A stretch of DNA of 64,000 bases, taken from NCBI RefSeq assembly GCF_014287635.1, contig NZ_JACOPH010000002.1:124001-188000 (forward strand). Reading direction: 5' to 3'. This document shows, one piece after another, positions 44,410-54,768 of this stretch. Each line of letters starts with the position of its first letter. Positions within the stretch are counted from its first letter, which is position 1. The notes beneath the pieces were generated by a model. That model saw only the letters and a list, made by a program, of their open reading frames with translations, did no database searches and had not been told where the DNA came from. The stretch comes from Roseburia zhanii. GTDB lineage: Bacteria > Bacillota > Clostridia > Lachnospirales > Lachnospiraceae. Position numbers and translations under genes: made by a program.

Positions 44410-45903
44410 TTATTTTACAACCTCACACCGTTCCCTGCCATACAGCTTCATGTACTTACGGACTTTATTCGCAAGCTGCGGTGTGATCTGTCCCTCTTTT
44501 GCTCTCCACTTCCAGTTACAGCCGAGGGTGGACGGTGTATTCATACGTGCCTTTCCATCTAATCCTAAGATATCCTGCATCGGTACGATCGCCATATCAC
44601 TGACACTTGCCCATGCACCACGCATCATACCCCAGTTATAACCTTCCTCTTTTGTAAGGTTAAAATATTTCTTGGCAAAATTGACACTCTCCCTCGGTGC
44701 ATTTTTCATCCATCCTAAGATCGTATCATTATCATGCGTTCCGGTATATACGACACTATGCTTCTGATAATTATGTGGAAGATAATCACTTTCTTCCCTT
44801 GTATCAAATGCAAACTGGATCAGCTTCATTCCCGGAAAACCGGAATCTTTGACCAATTTTAAAACAGATGGTGTCAGATAACCGAGATCTTCCACGATGA
44901 TATTTAATCTGCCTAATTTCTGCTCCATGCAACGGAACAGATCCATTCCCGGTCCTTCTTTCCATTTGCCGTTTCTTGCGGTATCATCTTTTGCCGGAAT
45001 CGCATAATAGGAATCAAATCCACGGAAATGATCGATCCTTACTACATCATAGATCTTCGACATGGCAGCGATCCGTTTCGTCCACCATGTATAGCCGTCT
45101 GCTTTCATCACATCCCAGCGGAACAGCGGATTGCCCCATAACTGACCATCTGCGGAAAATGCATCCGGCGGACATCCTGCGACTTCGATTAGCTCTAACT
45201 TTTCATCTAAATAAAACTGACTTGGATTTGCCCAGACATCTGCACTATCCATGGCAACATAGATTGGCACATCTCCGATGATCTGAATACCTTTTTCATT
45301 TGCATATGCTTTTAAGCTGTTCCATTGTCTAAAAAACAGATATTGCAGCATCTTATAAAAATCCATCTCTTCTGCATATGTTTTCCTTGTCTGCACAATG
45401 GATGCTTCTTCACGGAATTTAAGGCTTTTCTCCCATTTTGACCACTCATTGCCGCCATTTGCATCTTTTAATGCCATAAAGAGTGCATAATTATCAAGCC
45501 ATTCACTCTGTTCTTCACAAAATACCTCATAATCATCCGGCAGATTTTTTACAAACCGCTTATATGCTTTTTTTAACAGATCATATCGGTTTTCATATAA
45601 AATACCATAATCTACTTCTGTATCGCTTTTCCCCCAGAAATAGGAGTCACATTCTGCCTTTTTTAATAATTTATCCTTGCAGAGTAAATCTAAATCAATA
45701 AAATACGGATTTCCTGCAAAACTTGAAAAAGACTGGTACGGAGAATCTCCATAACTTGTCGGACAGATTGGAAGAATCTGCCAGTATGTCTGTCCTGCCT
45801 TTGCTAAAAAATCTACATATTTTCTTGCCTCCCTGCCCATTGTTCCAATGCCGTACTTCGATGGAAGGGATGATATATGCATTAAAATTCCACTTGTTCT
45901 CAT
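44410..45903 (-). CDS. malQ: 4-alpha-glucanotransferase (amylomaltase)
   Basis: 497 residues, a GH77 enzyme. Visible motifs are the SPYQSFSSFAGNPYFIDL opening, VRIDHFRGFDSYYAIP with the nucleophile Asp, VEDLGYLTPSV with the acid/base Glu, and GTHDNDT. It rearranges maltodextrins taken up by the operon's transporter. It is the last gene of the set, 22 bp after the LacI-type regulator gene. Confidence 0.95.
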   Translation of the reverse strand: MRTSGILMHISSLPSKYGIGTMGREARKYVDFLAKAGQTYWQILPICPTSYGDSPYQSFSSFAGNPYFIDLDLLCKDKLLKKAECDSYFWGKSDTEVDYGILYENRYDLLKKAYKRFVKNLPDDYEVFCEEQSEWLDNYALFMALKDANGGNEWSKWEKSLKFREEASIVQTRKTYAEEMDFYKMLQYLFFRQWNSLKAYANEKGIQIIGDVPIYVAMDSADVWANPSQFYLDEKLELIEVAGCPPDAFSADGQLWGNPLFRWDVMKADGYTWWTKRIAAMSKIYDVVRIDHFRGFDSYYAIPAKDDTARNGKWKEGPGMDLFRCMEQKLGRLNIIVEDLGYLTPSVLKLVKDSGFPGMKLIQFAFDTREESDYLPHNYQKHSVVYTGTHDNDTILGWMKNAPRESVNFAKKYFNLTKEEGYNWGMMRGAWASVSDMAIVPMQDILGLDGKARMNTPSTLGCNWKWRAKEGQITPQLANKVRKYMKLYGRERCEVVK

Positions 45904-45925
45904 CTGCTTATCTCCTGCTATGCGT

Positions 45926-46933
45926 TTATAGTCTGCCTACACTTTCTCCCGCAACTAATTCAAATGGAATGACCTCATGTACTGCCGCACGTTTAAATTC
46001 AATCTGATACATAAGGATCTCCATGCTTCGCTTTGCTAAAAGTTTATACTGCTGTTTGATCGTGGCAAGTTTTGGATTATAATAATCTGCTAACGTGATC
46101 CCATCAAAACCGATGACTGAAATGTCTTTAGGTACATCACAGCCATGGTCTTTTAATGCCCGTATCGCTCCGATCGCCATTACATCACTCATTGCAAAAA
46201 CGGCTGTCAATTTCTGATTTTTCTTTAACAGCTCGCCCATTGCACGATAAGAATCCTCAAAACTGAACCTTGCCCTCCCATAAGATGATGCAGGATCATA
46301 TGTAAGATGATGCTTTTTAAAGCTTCTGATGCATCCCTCATACCGTTGTGCACTGGTATGGGACTTATCAATATCACCACCAACAATTCCAATCTCCTGA
46401 TGTCCGTTTTCAATCAGATAATCGATTGCACACTCTGCAGCCGCAATATCATCGGTTGCAACACTCGCTAAATTCTCAAATCCTAACTGTGCGCCCTGAT
46501 TGGTAACTAAAACAGACGGAATGGTGATCTTATTAAATTCCTCTTTAAAATAATCTGGATTACCGCCTAAAAACAATAGTCCTAATGGTTTTCTCTCCCA
46601 ACAGATCTGGATTGCCTGCTGCACTTCGTTATCTAACTCATCTAAATAAACGATCACCGCAGTATATTCTGTCTTTTCAATCATGCGCTGCATTTCTTCT
46701 ACGATATCTGCAAAAAGCATATTCGATGTACCTTTGACAAGAATGGCGATCGTCTTGCTAATGCTCTGTTTTAAATGCTTTGCATTATTATTCGGTACAA
46801 AATTATACTGTGCAACCACTTCTTCTATTTTTTTCTTTGCTGCAGGACTTACATCCCGTCTGTGATTTAATACCCGTGAAACTGTACTTACTGAATACCC
46901 GGATTCTCTTGCGATATCTTTTATCGTAACCAT
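45926..46933 (-). CDS. LacI-family transcriptional regulator of maltodextrin operon
   Basis: 335 residues. An N-terminal helix-turn-helix (TIKDIARESGYSVSTVSRVLNH) and hinge lead to a sugar-binding sensor domain (VVGGDIDKSHTSAQRYEG and VIGFDGITLADYY). It lies inside the operon and presumably binds TGGAAACGTTTTCA in front of it. The inducer is probably a maltooligosaccharide. Confidence 0.9.
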   Translation of the reverse strand: MVTIKDIARESGYSVSTVSRVLNHRRDVSPAAKKKIEEVVAQYNFVPNNNAKHLKQSISKTIAILVKGTSNMLFADIVEEMQRMIEKTEYTAVIVYLDELDNEVQQAIQICWERKPLGLLFLGGNPDYFKEEFNKITIPSVLVTNQGAQLGFENLASVATDDIAAAECAIDYLIENGHQEIGIVGGDIDKSHTSAQRYEGCIRSFKKHHLTYDPASSYGRARFSFEDSYRAMGELLKKNQKLTAVFAMSDVMAIGAIRALKDHGCDVPKDISVIGFDGITLADYYNPKLATIKQQYKLLAKRSMEILMYQIEFKRAAVHEVIPFELVAGESVGRL

Positions 46934-46958
46934 TTACATCCCTGCCTGAACTGATTTT

Positions 46959-47825
46959 TTAGCCTTTGACTGCTCCGGCTACAACACCTTCAATAATATG
47001 TTTCTGACAGGCAATATAAAAGAGGATGATCGGTATGATCGCTAATACGAGCATTGCCATCATTGCGCCCCAGTCGATCGAACCGTAACCGCCCTTTAAA
47101 TACTGGATTGCAATCGGGATCGTCTTAAATCTCTTGATATCTAATACCAGATATGGTAACAGATAATCATTCCATATCCACATTGCCTGTAAAATAGCAA
47201 CTGTAATAGCTGTCGGTTTCAAAATCGGAAATACTACCTGAAAAAATGTCTGAATCGGTGTACATCCATCTATCATTGCTGCTTCTTCAATCTCTAGTGG
47301 AATACTTTTCACAAAGCCGGTAAACATGAATACAGCTAAACCGGCGCCAAAGCCTAAATACACCAAAATTATACCAACCGGGTTGGATAAATGCAACATA
47401 TTTGCAAGTTTCGACAATGTAAACATCACCATCTGGAACGGAACGATCATCGAAAACAGGCAGAGCATATAGAATAATTTTGTAAATTTTGTCTGTACTC
47501 TTGTAATATACCACGCACACATGGATGTGCAGAGAATGATGACTGCAACAGAACATACCGTAATAAATAAAGAATATCCAAATGCTTTGAAAAATTCTAT
47601 TTTCTTGATACCTTCCACGTAATTTTCCCAGCCGACAAACATTTTTCCTGTTCCGATCTTAAACGGGAACTTATTGATAAATGCTTTTCTCTTAAAAGAG
47701 TTGATGATCACGATCATGATCGGCATCACATATACAATCGAAAGTAAAGAAAAAAATACCGAAAATGCTGTACCATGTTTGGTTTTGCGTACTGCACTCA
47801 CCTGACTGTCTTTATTCTTTGCCAT
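46959..47825 (-). CDS. malG: ABC sugar permease, MalG type
   Basis: 288 residues with six membrane helices and the EAA loop EIEEAAMIDGCTPIQTFFQVVFPILKP near 190. The stop of malF overlaps its start (one base). It pairs with MalF. No ATPase is in the operon; as in most Firmicutes a shared MsmK-type ATPase encoded elsewhere is likely. Confidence 0.92.
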   Translation of the reverse strand: MAKNKDSQVSAVRKTKHGTAFSVFFSLLSIVYVMPIMIVIINSFKRKAFINKFPFKIGTGKMFVGWENYVEGIKKIEFFKAFGYSLFITVCSVAVIILCTSMCAWYITRVQTKFTKLFYMLCLFSMIVPFQMVMFTLSKLANMLHLSNPVGIILVYLGFGAGLAVFMFTGFVKSIPLEIEEAAMIDGCTPIQTFFQVVFPILKPTAITVAILQAMWIWNDYLLPYLVLDIKRFKTIPIAIQYLKGGYGSIDWGAMMAMLVLAIIPIILFYIACQKHIIEGVVAGAVKG

Positions 47826-48667
47826 TACTGCTGCACCTCCTTACGTCTTGTCAGATAATTCTGGATCATTGCGATCACGGCTACTAAGATAAAGAATACA
47901 ACTGCTTTTGCCTGACCAACACCTTCCCAGCCGGTTCTTCCATAGAACGTATCATAGATATTCAGTGCTAACATCTGTGACATATCAGACGGTGCACCAT
48001 TTGTCAGTGCCAGGTTCTGGTCAAACAGTTTAAAACCATTCGTTAAAGTTAAAAAGGTGCAGACGGTGATCGACGGCATGACCATCGGAATCGTCACATG
48101 ACGCAGTACCTGTTTAGAAGTTGCCCCATCGATTTTTGCTGCTTCGATCAGTTCACCCGGAATATTCTGGATTCCTGCAATATAAATGATCATCATATAG
48201 CCGACCTGCTGCCAGCACATTAAGATCACCAAACCCCAGAATCCATAAGTAGAACTATATACTAAGGTTCTTCCAAATTTTGCAAGAATACCATTTAAGA
48301 TAAGCTGCCAGATGTAACCAAGCACGATACCACCGATCAGGTTTGGCATGAAAAATACGGTACGGAAAATATTTGTACCCCTAATTCCCTTTGTTAAAAG
48401 CATCGCAATCACAAATGCCAATACATTGATCAGTACAACTGAAACGATCGTAAACAATGCGGTATACCAAAGGGCATGCAAAAAGGTTGCATCGGTAAAA
48501 ATTTTTGTGTAATTTGAAAATCCCACAAACTTTGCATCTGTTACAGTTGTGAATTTACAAAATGACAAGTAGATACCCATAAGAAAAGGAACTATAAAAC
48601 CAATTGTAAATGCTATGAAAGTCGGTAATGCAAAAATGGGAAAATATTTTTTGATTGATTTCTGCAT
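47825..48667 (-). CDS. malF: ABC sugar permease, MalF type
   Basis: 280 residues from the ATG at 48667, eight bases after GGA; the frame is open to 48712 but the earlier starts lack a site. It has six membrane helices and the EAA loop (GELIEAAKIDGATSKQVLRHVTIP). It lies between the binding protein gene and malG, after a hairpin that may lower permease expression. Confidence 0.92.
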   Translation of the reverse strand: MQKSIKKYFPIFALPTFIAFTIGFIVPFLMGIYLSFCKFTTVTDAKFVGFSNYTKIFTDATFLHALWYTALFTIVSVVLINVLAFVIAMLLTKGIRGTNIFRTVFFMPNLIGGIVLGYIWQLILNGILAKFGRTLVYSSTYGFWGLVILMCWQQVGYMMIIYIAGIQNIPGELIEAAKIDGATSKQVLRHVTIPMVMPSITVCTFLTLTNGFKLFDQNLALTNGAPSDMSQMLALNIYDTFYGRTGWEGVGQAKAVVFFILVAVIAMIQNYLTRRKEVQQ

Positions 48668-48692
48668 GATCATTTTCCTTTCTGTTATATAT

Positions 48693-48717
48693 AAAGGGTG
48701 AGAATTTCCCACCCTTT
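48693..48717 (-). other. hairpin between binding protein and permease genes
   Basis: AAAGGGTG and CACCCTTT form a stem of about 10 bp with a small loop and no T-run. Hairpins here commonly protect binding-protein mRNA and give more of it than of the permeases. Confidence 0.7.
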
Positions 48718-48754
48718 ATACGAAACATGAAACTAAATCTTCTGTTATCGCTTC

Positions 48755-50179
48755 TTATTCATGTGTAGCAGCATATTCGCTTGCCCAGCCATCAACAAAT
48801 GCACTCTTAACAGCGTCCCAGTCACCTGTGCCCTGTGCATATTCTGTTAAAGCTGCACCAACACCGTTTTTCCACTCTTCAGAAGGCATTGTTGAGAATA
48901 CCCATGCTACAGATGTCTTGCCATCAGCAATATAATCATTTGCCTGCTTTACAAATGGATTTTCTGCAGTATATCCATCATCAAATGTATCAAATGGTGT
49001 AACGAATGCCATACTGTTTGCAACGGAATCACGACCTGTATCGCTTGTGATCACCCAGTTTAAGAAATCTTCTGTTGCCTGGATATCTGCTTCAGATGCA
49101 TCTTTATTGATACACCAGTAGTTTTCAGAACCTGTGCAGAGTCCCTGATTTTCTTCTCCGTCCACACCGATGTAAATTGGCATCATGCCAAGGTCATCAT
49201 CTGTTAAAAGACCTGCATCAATAATGTTCTGGTATGCCCATGTACCATTCTGGTAAAATACTGCATTGCCTAATGCAAATTCTGCAGTTGCATCATCACC
49301 TGTCTTTGTAGCGATCATAGAAGGCTCACAGGTAGAATCTGTAATATAAAGATCAAAGATCTGTTTGTATTGGTCTAAGTATGTTCCTTCGATCGCATCT
49401 GTATCTGTAATGCCTTTATCCTTATATTCATAATATACCGGAATGTTTGCTAAGTGTGTCTTAAATCTCCAGTCAGAAGAAGAATCCATACCTGATGAAG
49501 TAAATGCCCCTTCTAATTCATAAATATCAGATCCTGCTTCATCATTTGCAGCTGCACTGACATCTGCTAACCGGGACTGGATATCATCTGCGACTGCTTT
49601 TAATTTATCAAAGCTGTTGATTTCATCAACAGAAGATACTTTTGCTCCATCCATCTTACAGTATGCATTTAAAACTGTCTTGTTATAAATCAGTCCGTAA
49701 GTTTCGATTACGTATGCGATACCTTTGACTGCATCTCCGCTTTTTAATACGAAGTCATCGCTCTTTACATGGGAATACAGATCTGTATCAGAAAGATCTA
49801 AGCAGTAATCATCCCATGAAGCTAATCCAACCGGACCATTTACCTGGAATAATGTAGGTGCATCTTTTTTAGCCATTTCAGATTTTAATGTAGATTCATA
49901 TGTACCGGATGCTGCTGTAACGACGGTAACCGGTACACCTGTTTCATCTGTATATGCTGCTGCAAGATCCTGCCACTGCTGATCCTGTTCCGGTTTGAAG
50001 TTTAAATAGTATACAGAACCATCGGAAGATGCTGTATCTGATTTCCCGGTTTCTGTAGAAGCTGCTGAATCTGCTGAATCTGAACCTGCAGAATCCTTTG
50101 TGCCTGTGCTGCCGCATCCTGCGAACATAGATGCTGCCATCGTGAGTACTAACAACATTGCTATACTTTTTCTTTTCAT
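48755..50179 (-). CDS. maltodextrin-binding lipoprotein
   Basis: 474 residues. The signal peptide ends in lipobox FAGC with Cys22, followed by a Ser/Asp/Thr-rich linker. The remainder is a family 1 sugar-binding protein (SBP_bac_1) with FQVNGPVGLASWDDYCLDL and TWAYQNIIDAGLL segments. It binds maltooligosaccharides outside the cell; the neighbouring malQ supports that choice. It is the first gene of the operon. Confidence 0.88.
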   Translation of the reverse strand: MKRKSIAMLLVLTMAASMFAGCGSTGTKDSAGSDSADSAASTETGKSDTASSDGSVYYLNFKPEQDQQWQDLAAAYTDETGVPVTVVTAASGTYESTLKSEMAKKDAPTLFQVNGPVGLASWDDYCLDLSDTDLYSHVKSDDFVLKSGDAVKGIAYVIETYGLIYNKTVLNAYCKMDGAKVSSVDEINSFDKLKAVADDIQSRLADVSAAANDEAGSDIYELEGAFTSSGMDSSSDWRFKTHLANIPVYYEYKDKGITDTDAIEGTYLDQYKQIFDLYITDSTCEPSMIATKTGDDATAEFALGNAVFYQNGTWAYQNIIDAGLLTDDDLGMMPIYIGVDGEENQGLCTGSENYWCINKDASEADIQATEDFLNWVITSDTGRDSVANSMAFVTPFDTFDDGYTAENPFVKQANDYIADGKTSVAWVFSTMPSEEWKNGVGAALTEYAQGTGDWDAVKSAFVDGWASEYAATHE

Positions 50180-50218
50180 ATTTTTTTCCTCCTAATTTAA
50201 AAACATAGCTTTTGGTTT

Positions 50219-50232
50219 TGGAAACGTTTTCA
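50219..50232 (-). promoter_or_regulatory. LacI-family operator or cre site
   Basis: TGGAAACGTTTTCA is a 14-bp near-palindrome with a central CG. It matches the CcpA cre consensus with one mismatch and also fits a LacI-family operator. It lies 13 bases downstream of the -10, where bound protein would block transcription. Confidence 0.75.
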
Positions 50233-50244
50233 GTTGATAATTTC

Positions 50245-50272
50245 AGTATAACTATTTTTTCAGAAAATGCAA
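50245..50272 (-). promoter_or_regulatory. promoter of maltodextrin operon
   Basis: TTGCAT (50267-50272), 16-bp spacer, TATACT (50245-50250), just upstream of the operator. Confidence 0.6.
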
Positions 50273-50448
50273 TACTCTTTTGTACTTTCTGTATATATCC
50301 ATAAATTTTTGACACCATTTTTGTCTATTTTAAACAACTAGATTCGGTTCTATCCGGCAGCTGCTTCTTGTTATTTTTTTTATTTCATGCTAAAATCCAT
50401 TGGGAGATTTCTGACTTCATATGATTACATTAGAAAAAGGAGATGTTT

Positions 50449-51708
50449 ATGAACGAACAGATAAAAAAAAGGATACATCTCGCACTTGACCCTCTCTTTA
50501 TTGCTTTTAAATGGGCGGTGCTTGCGATCCTCTCTGGTATTATCATTGGTTTTGTCGGAGCTGCTTTCTGTATCTGTATGAATTATGCAACAAATTACAG
50601 ATTAGAACATCCGAATATCATTTTTTTACTTCCGGTTGCCGGTATATGTATTGTCGGCATCTATCATCTACTAAATAACGAGGCAGATACAGGTACGGAT
50701 TTAGTCATCTCTGCCATTCATTTTAATGCACATGTGCCTTTGCGTATGGCACCTTCTATTTTTATCAGCACGATCCTAACGCACCTTTTCGGTGGTTCTG
50801 CCGGAAGGGAAGGTGCTGCATTACAGCTTGGCGGAAGTGTTGGTGCCAGCCTTGGTAAACTCTTAAAACTCAATGACAAAGATGCTCATGTAATGATCAT
50901 GTGCGGCATGAGTGCCGCATTTGCTGCACTGTTTGGCACACCTATGGCAGCGGCTGTTTTCTCAATGGAAGTTGTCAGTGTCGGCATTATGTACTATTCT
51001 GCACTGGTTCCATGTGTGATCTCCGCACTGATCGGTTATGGGATCACTTCGCATTTCAAGCTGTCGGAAAATATTTTCCATATCAGTAACCTTCCGGTGT
51101 TTTCTGTAAAAAATGCGGTCATCATCTGTATCCTCGCTGTTTTATGTGCAGTTGTGAGTATTCTGTTTTGTATCGTACTGCATACTGCACAGAATCTTTA
51201 CAGGAAATATTTTGCAAATCCGTATATCAGGGCTTTTGCCGGTGGCTGTTTTGTTCTTCTCTTAACGCTGCTTGTCGGCAACCATGATTATAATGGAACC
51301 GGTATGCAGGTCATCTCCCGCGCCTTAAATGGTGAAGTTGTTCCGGCGGCATTCTTATTAAAAATACTGTTTACGGCACTGACTTTAGGAGCCGGATTTA
51401 AGGGTGGCGAGATTGTCCCGACATTTTTTATCGGTGCAACATTTGGCTGTCTGTTTGGAACTATCACCGGTTTTTCTCCGGTGCTTTGTACAGCGGTTGG
51501 TATGACAAGTGTATTCTGTGGTGTTACTAACTGCCCGATCACTTCACTGTTGATCAGTTTTGAAATGTTTGGTTTTAGCGGTATGCCTTATTACCTGCTT
51601 GCCTGTGCTTTCAGCTATATGCTCTCGGGTCACTTTGGTCTGTACCACAGCCAGACGATCATGTATTCTAAATTACAGACGACATTTATCAATAAAGGAA
51701 CGCACTGA
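50449..51708 (+). CDS. CLC-family anion channel or antiporter
   Basis: 419 residues from the ATG at 50449, six bases after GGAG; an ATG at 50443 overlaps that site. About twelve membrane segments. The gating-glutamate motif GREG is in GGSAGREGAALQLGGSVG near 122, and FGTPMAAAVFSMEV follows. The first selectivity loop, usually GSGIP, reads TGTDL here. It moves chloride or another halide across the membrane. Fluoride-type CLCs also vary in that loop, but I find no fluoride riboswitch upstream. Confidence 0.88.
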   Translation: MNEQIKKRIHLALDPLFIAFKWAVLAILSGIIIGFVGAAFCICMNYATNYRLEHPNIIFLLPVAGICIVGIYHLLNNEADTGTDLVISAIHFNAHVPLRMAPSIFISTILTHLFGGSAGREGAALQLGGSVGASLGKLLKLNDKDAHVMIMCGMSAAFAALFGTPMAAAVFSMEVVSVGIMYYSALVPCVISALIGYGITSHFKLSENIFHISNLPVFSVKNAVIICILAVLCAVVSILFCIVLHTAQNLYRKYFANPYIRAFAGGCFVLLLTLLVGNHDYNGTGMQVISRALNGEVVPAAFLLKILFTALTLGAGFKGGEIVPTFFIGATFGCLFGTITGFSPVLCTAVGMTSVFCGVTNCPITSLLISFEMFGFSGMPYYLLACAFSYMLSGHFGLYHSQTIMYSKLQTTFINKGTH

Positions 51709-51726
51709 TCTTGTGCGTTCCTTTTT
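51694..51726. terminator. terminator after CLC gene, overlapping its stop
   Basis: AAAGGAACGCAC and GTGCGTTCCTTT form a 12-bp stem around TGATCTT, followed by TTAAAA. The CLC stop codon lies in the loop. On the other strand it may also end the trp operon. Confidence 0.88.
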
Positions 51727-51743
51727 AAAAGAGAATATTCTAA

Positions 51744-52754
51744 TTAGTTTCCATTTGACATTTCTACTAACTTCTGCAATACTTCATTTGCTTTTCCTGA
51801 ATCGATCGATTCTTCTGCTAATCTGATGCCTTCTCCGATCGAATCTGCTTTTCCTGCAATATAGATTGCTGCACCTGCATTCAATACGACGATGTCACGC
51901 TTTGCACCTTTTTCGCCATCTAAAATACGTTTTGTGATCTTCGCATTTTCTGTACCGTCACCACCCTGCAGATCTTCTAATGTAACTCTCTGTATGCCAA
52001 ATTCTTCCGGTGTCACTTCATAAGTGGTTACTTTGCCCTCTTTGATCTCTGATACAACTGTTGCATCTGTTGTTGTAAATTCGTCCATATGGTCTTTTCC
52101 ACTGATGACAAATGCACGTTCTACACCAAGTCTGCTTAAAACAACTGCTACCTTTTCCGTAATGTCAGGATCATAGACACCAACGACCATGCCTTTTGCC
52201 CTTGATGGGTTTGCTAACGGTCCTAAGATGTTAAATACGGTACGGATACCCATTTCTTTTCTTGCCTGACCTACAAAACGCATGGACTTGTTAAATGACT
52301 GTGCAAACATAAATCCGATACCTGCTTCATCTACGCATTTTTCCACGACAGCCGGTTCTGCTGTGATATTCACGCCTAATGCTTCTAGCACATCTCCTGC
52401 ACCGCTCTTAGAAGAAATGGAACGGTTTCCGTGTTTTGCGACATGGACACCTGCGCCTGCTGCGACAAATGCGCCTGTTGTTGAAATATTAAATGTAAAT
52501 GTCCGATCCCCGCCTGTTCCGACAAAATCTACATAATTTTCTGACTTTGGTGAAATCGTATCTGCTTTTTCTTTGAGTACAGAAGCAAAACCAGTCAGTT
52601 CATCGATTGTTTCTCCCTTCATACGAAGTGCTGTCAAAAGTGAACCGATCTGTGCCTGTGTTGCATCTCCGCTTAACATGATGTTCATTACTCTTTTTGC
52701 TTCTTCTTCTGTCAGATCCTTGCCGCTTACTACTGTTTCAATCGCTGTTTTCAT
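51744..52754 (-). CDS. trpD: anthranilate phosphoribosyltransferase
   Basis: 336 residues with the PRPP-binding GTGGDRTFTFNIST near 80 and KHGNRSISSKSGAGD near 107. It joins anthranilate to phosphoribosyl pyrophosphate. In most operons it follows trpG; here it is the last gene, after trpA. Confidence 0.96.
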   Translation of the reverse strand: MKTAIETVVSGKDLTEEEAKRVMNIMLSGDATQAQIGSLLTALRMKGETIDELTGFASVLKEKADTISPKSENYVDFVGTGGDRTFTFNISTTGAFVAAGAGVHVAKHGNRSISSKSGAGDVLEALGVNITAEPAVVEKCVDEAGIGFMFAQSFNKSMRFVGQARKEMGIRTVFNILGPLANPSRAKGMVVGVYDPDITEKVAVVLSRLGVERAFVISGKDHMDEFTTTDATVVSEIKEGKVTTYEVTPEEFGIQRVTLEDLQGGDGTENAKITKRILDGEKGAKRDIVVLNAGAAIYIAGKADSIGEGIRLAEESIDSGKANEVLQKLVEMSNGN

Positions 52755-52778
52755 GGTATTATCCTCCTCATTTGTCTT

Positions 52779-53564
52779 TTATAGATCTCTTTTAAAACTC
52801 CTGCAATATTCTTTTGCTGCCTTGATATCATAATTATTTTCTTCTAATAACCTGATAAAATGACTTCCTACGATGGCTCCGTCAATAATATCTTTCATAG
52901 GTTCAATATCCTTTGGTGTACGGATACCAAATCCCATCATCACCGGAATCTTTGATACTTTTTTCACATTTGTAAGATAACTTATGATCTCCTTGTGAAA
53001 AGTGCCTGCCTGACCGGTCACACCCATCGACGATACACAATAGACAAATCCTCTTGCATGTTCTAGGATTTTTGCAATGCGGTCTTTCGATACCGGAGAT
53101 ACAAGCTGGATCAAAATTGCTGCATCTTCTTTATCTAATGCTGTCTGCAAGTCTTCCTGTTCTTCAAATGGAAGATCCGGTATGATCAGACCATCTACGC
53201 CGGCTTCTTTGCATTTTGCTGCAAATGCTTCAATGCCATAATGTAAGATCGTATTATAATACATCATAAAAATAACCGGCATCTTTACACCATCATTTCT
53301 GATTTCCTCCATCATCTGAAATACTTTTCTTAAATTTGTGCCTTTACAGATGGATTTATATGACGCATCCTGAATGACCGGGCCATCCGCAACCGGATCA
53401 GAAAATGGGATTCCAAGTTCGATAATATCTGTTCCTGCTTCTTCCTGTGCCTTAATCAGTGCTTTTGTTCCTTCCATATCCGGAAGTCCTGCTGTCATAT
53501 AAGTAATAAACGCTTTCTTATTTTCTGTTTTTAATTCTTTTAATCTTTCCTCGATACGATTCAT
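52779..53564 (-). CDS. trpA: tryptophan synthase alpha chain
   Basis: 261 residues. It has the catalytic Glu and substrate loop in IIELGIPFSDPVADGPVIQ near 47 and the CVSSMGVTGQ segment near 173. It cleaves indole-glycerol phosphate and passes indole to TrpB. It follows trpB by 16 bp. Confidence 0.96.
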   Translation of the reverse strand: MNRIEERLKELKTENKKAFITYMTAGLPDMEGTKALIKAQEEAGTDIIELGIPFSDPVADGPVIQDASYKSICKGTNLRKVFQMMEEIRNDGVKMPVIFMMYYNTILHYGIEAFAAKCKEAGVDGLIIPDLPFEEQEDLQTALDKEDAAILIQLVSPVSKDRIAKILEHARGFVYCVSSMGVTGQAGTFHKEIISYLTNVKKVSKIPVMMGFGIRTPKDIEPMKDIIDGAIVGSHFIRLLEENNYDIKAAKEYCRSFKRDL

Positions 53565-53580
53565 GTTCTTCTCCTCTCTC

Positions 53581-54768
53581 CTAATTCAGATAACCTTTTC
53601 CTGCTAAATAATCTGCGATCGTATGTACGTCTTTATCACCACGTCCTGACAGGCAGACAATCATCGACTGATCCATGTTCATCTCTTTTGCTTTTTTGAT
53701 CGCATATGCAACTGCATGCGCACTTTCGATCGCCGGTATGATACCTTCTAATTTACAAAGTTCCATCAATGCATCCATTGCCTCTGTATCTGTGATCGAT
53801 ACATAAGCCGCTCTTTTGGTATCTTTTAAATAGGCATGTTCTGGTCCGACTCCCGGATAATCAAGTCCGGCTGAAATAGAATGTGCTAATTTGATATTTC
53901 CATCTTCATCCTGAAGCAGATAAGATTTCATTCCATGTAAGGTTCCCGGTTTTCCTTCTGCCATTGCAGATGCATGTTCTCCGGTTTCAATTCCCTTTCC
54001 TGCGGCTTCTACACCGATCAGTTCCACACCTTTTTCTTCTATAAAATCAGCAAACATTCCGATTGAATTTGAACCACCGCCAACACATGCCATAACAACA
54101 TCCGGCTGTCTTTTTTCTACTTCATAGAACTGCTTTTTTGCTTCTTGGCTGATCACGCTCTGAAATTCTTTTACCATTTTCGGATATGGATACGGTCCTA
54201 CTGCAGAACCGATCACATAAAAGGTATCTTCTGCTGTTTTTGCCCATGTACGGATTGCTTCATTTGTCGCATCTTTTAATGTATTGCTGCCGGAACGGAC
54301 ACTGACTACTTTTGCGCCAAGCATTTCCATACGCATTACATTCAATGCCTGACGCTTCATGTCTTCTTCTCCCATGTATACGCTACATTCCATATCAAAA
54401 AGTGCTGCTCCTGTTGCAGTTGCCACACCATGCTGTCCGGCTCCTGTTTCTGCGATCACTTTCTTTTTTCCCATGCGTTTTGCAAGTAAGATCTGTCCGA
54501 TCACGTTATTGATCTTGTGGGCACCTGTATGGTTTAGATCTTCTCTTTTTAAATAAATCTTTGTACCATACTTTTCACTTAAACGTTCGGCATAATATAA
54601 CGGTGTTTCTCTGCCTACATACTGTTTTAAATAATAATGATATTCCTCTAAAAATTCCGGATCTTTGATCGCTGTTTCAAATGCTTCATCTAATTCCTCT
54701 AATGTATTCATTAACGATTCTGCTACAAACTGTCCTCCGAATTTACCATAATATGCTTTACTGTTCAT
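53581..54768 (-). CDS. trpB: tryptophan synthase beta chain
   Basis: 395 residues. The PLP lysine is in HTGAHKINN near 84, and the phosphate-binding GGGSNSIG is near 229. It condenses indole with serine. It overlaps trpF by 11 bases. Confidence 0.97.
   Translation of the reverse strand: MNSKAYYGKFGGQFVAESLMNTLEELDEAFETAIKDPEFLEEYHYYLKQYVGRETPLYYAERLSEKYGTKIYLKREDLNHTGAHKINNVIGQILLAKRMGKKKVIAETGAGQHGVATATGAALFDMECSVYMGEEDMKRQALNVMRMEMLGAKVVSVRSGSNTLKDATNEAIRTWAKTAEDTFYVIGSAVGPYPYPKMVKEFQSVISQEAKKQFYEVEKRQPDVVMACVGGGSNSIGMFADFIEEKGVELIGVEAAGKGIETGEHASAMAEGKPGTLHGMKSYLLQDEDGNIKLAHSISAGLDYPGVGPEHAYLKDTKRAAYVSITDTEAMDALMELCKLEGIIPAIESAHAVAYAIKKAKEMNMDQSMIVCLSGRGDKDVHTIADYLAGKGYLN

Noticed and set aside
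50340..50448. Fluoride riboswitch before the CLC gene
   Set aside because: The conserved crcB motif bases are not present in the leader.
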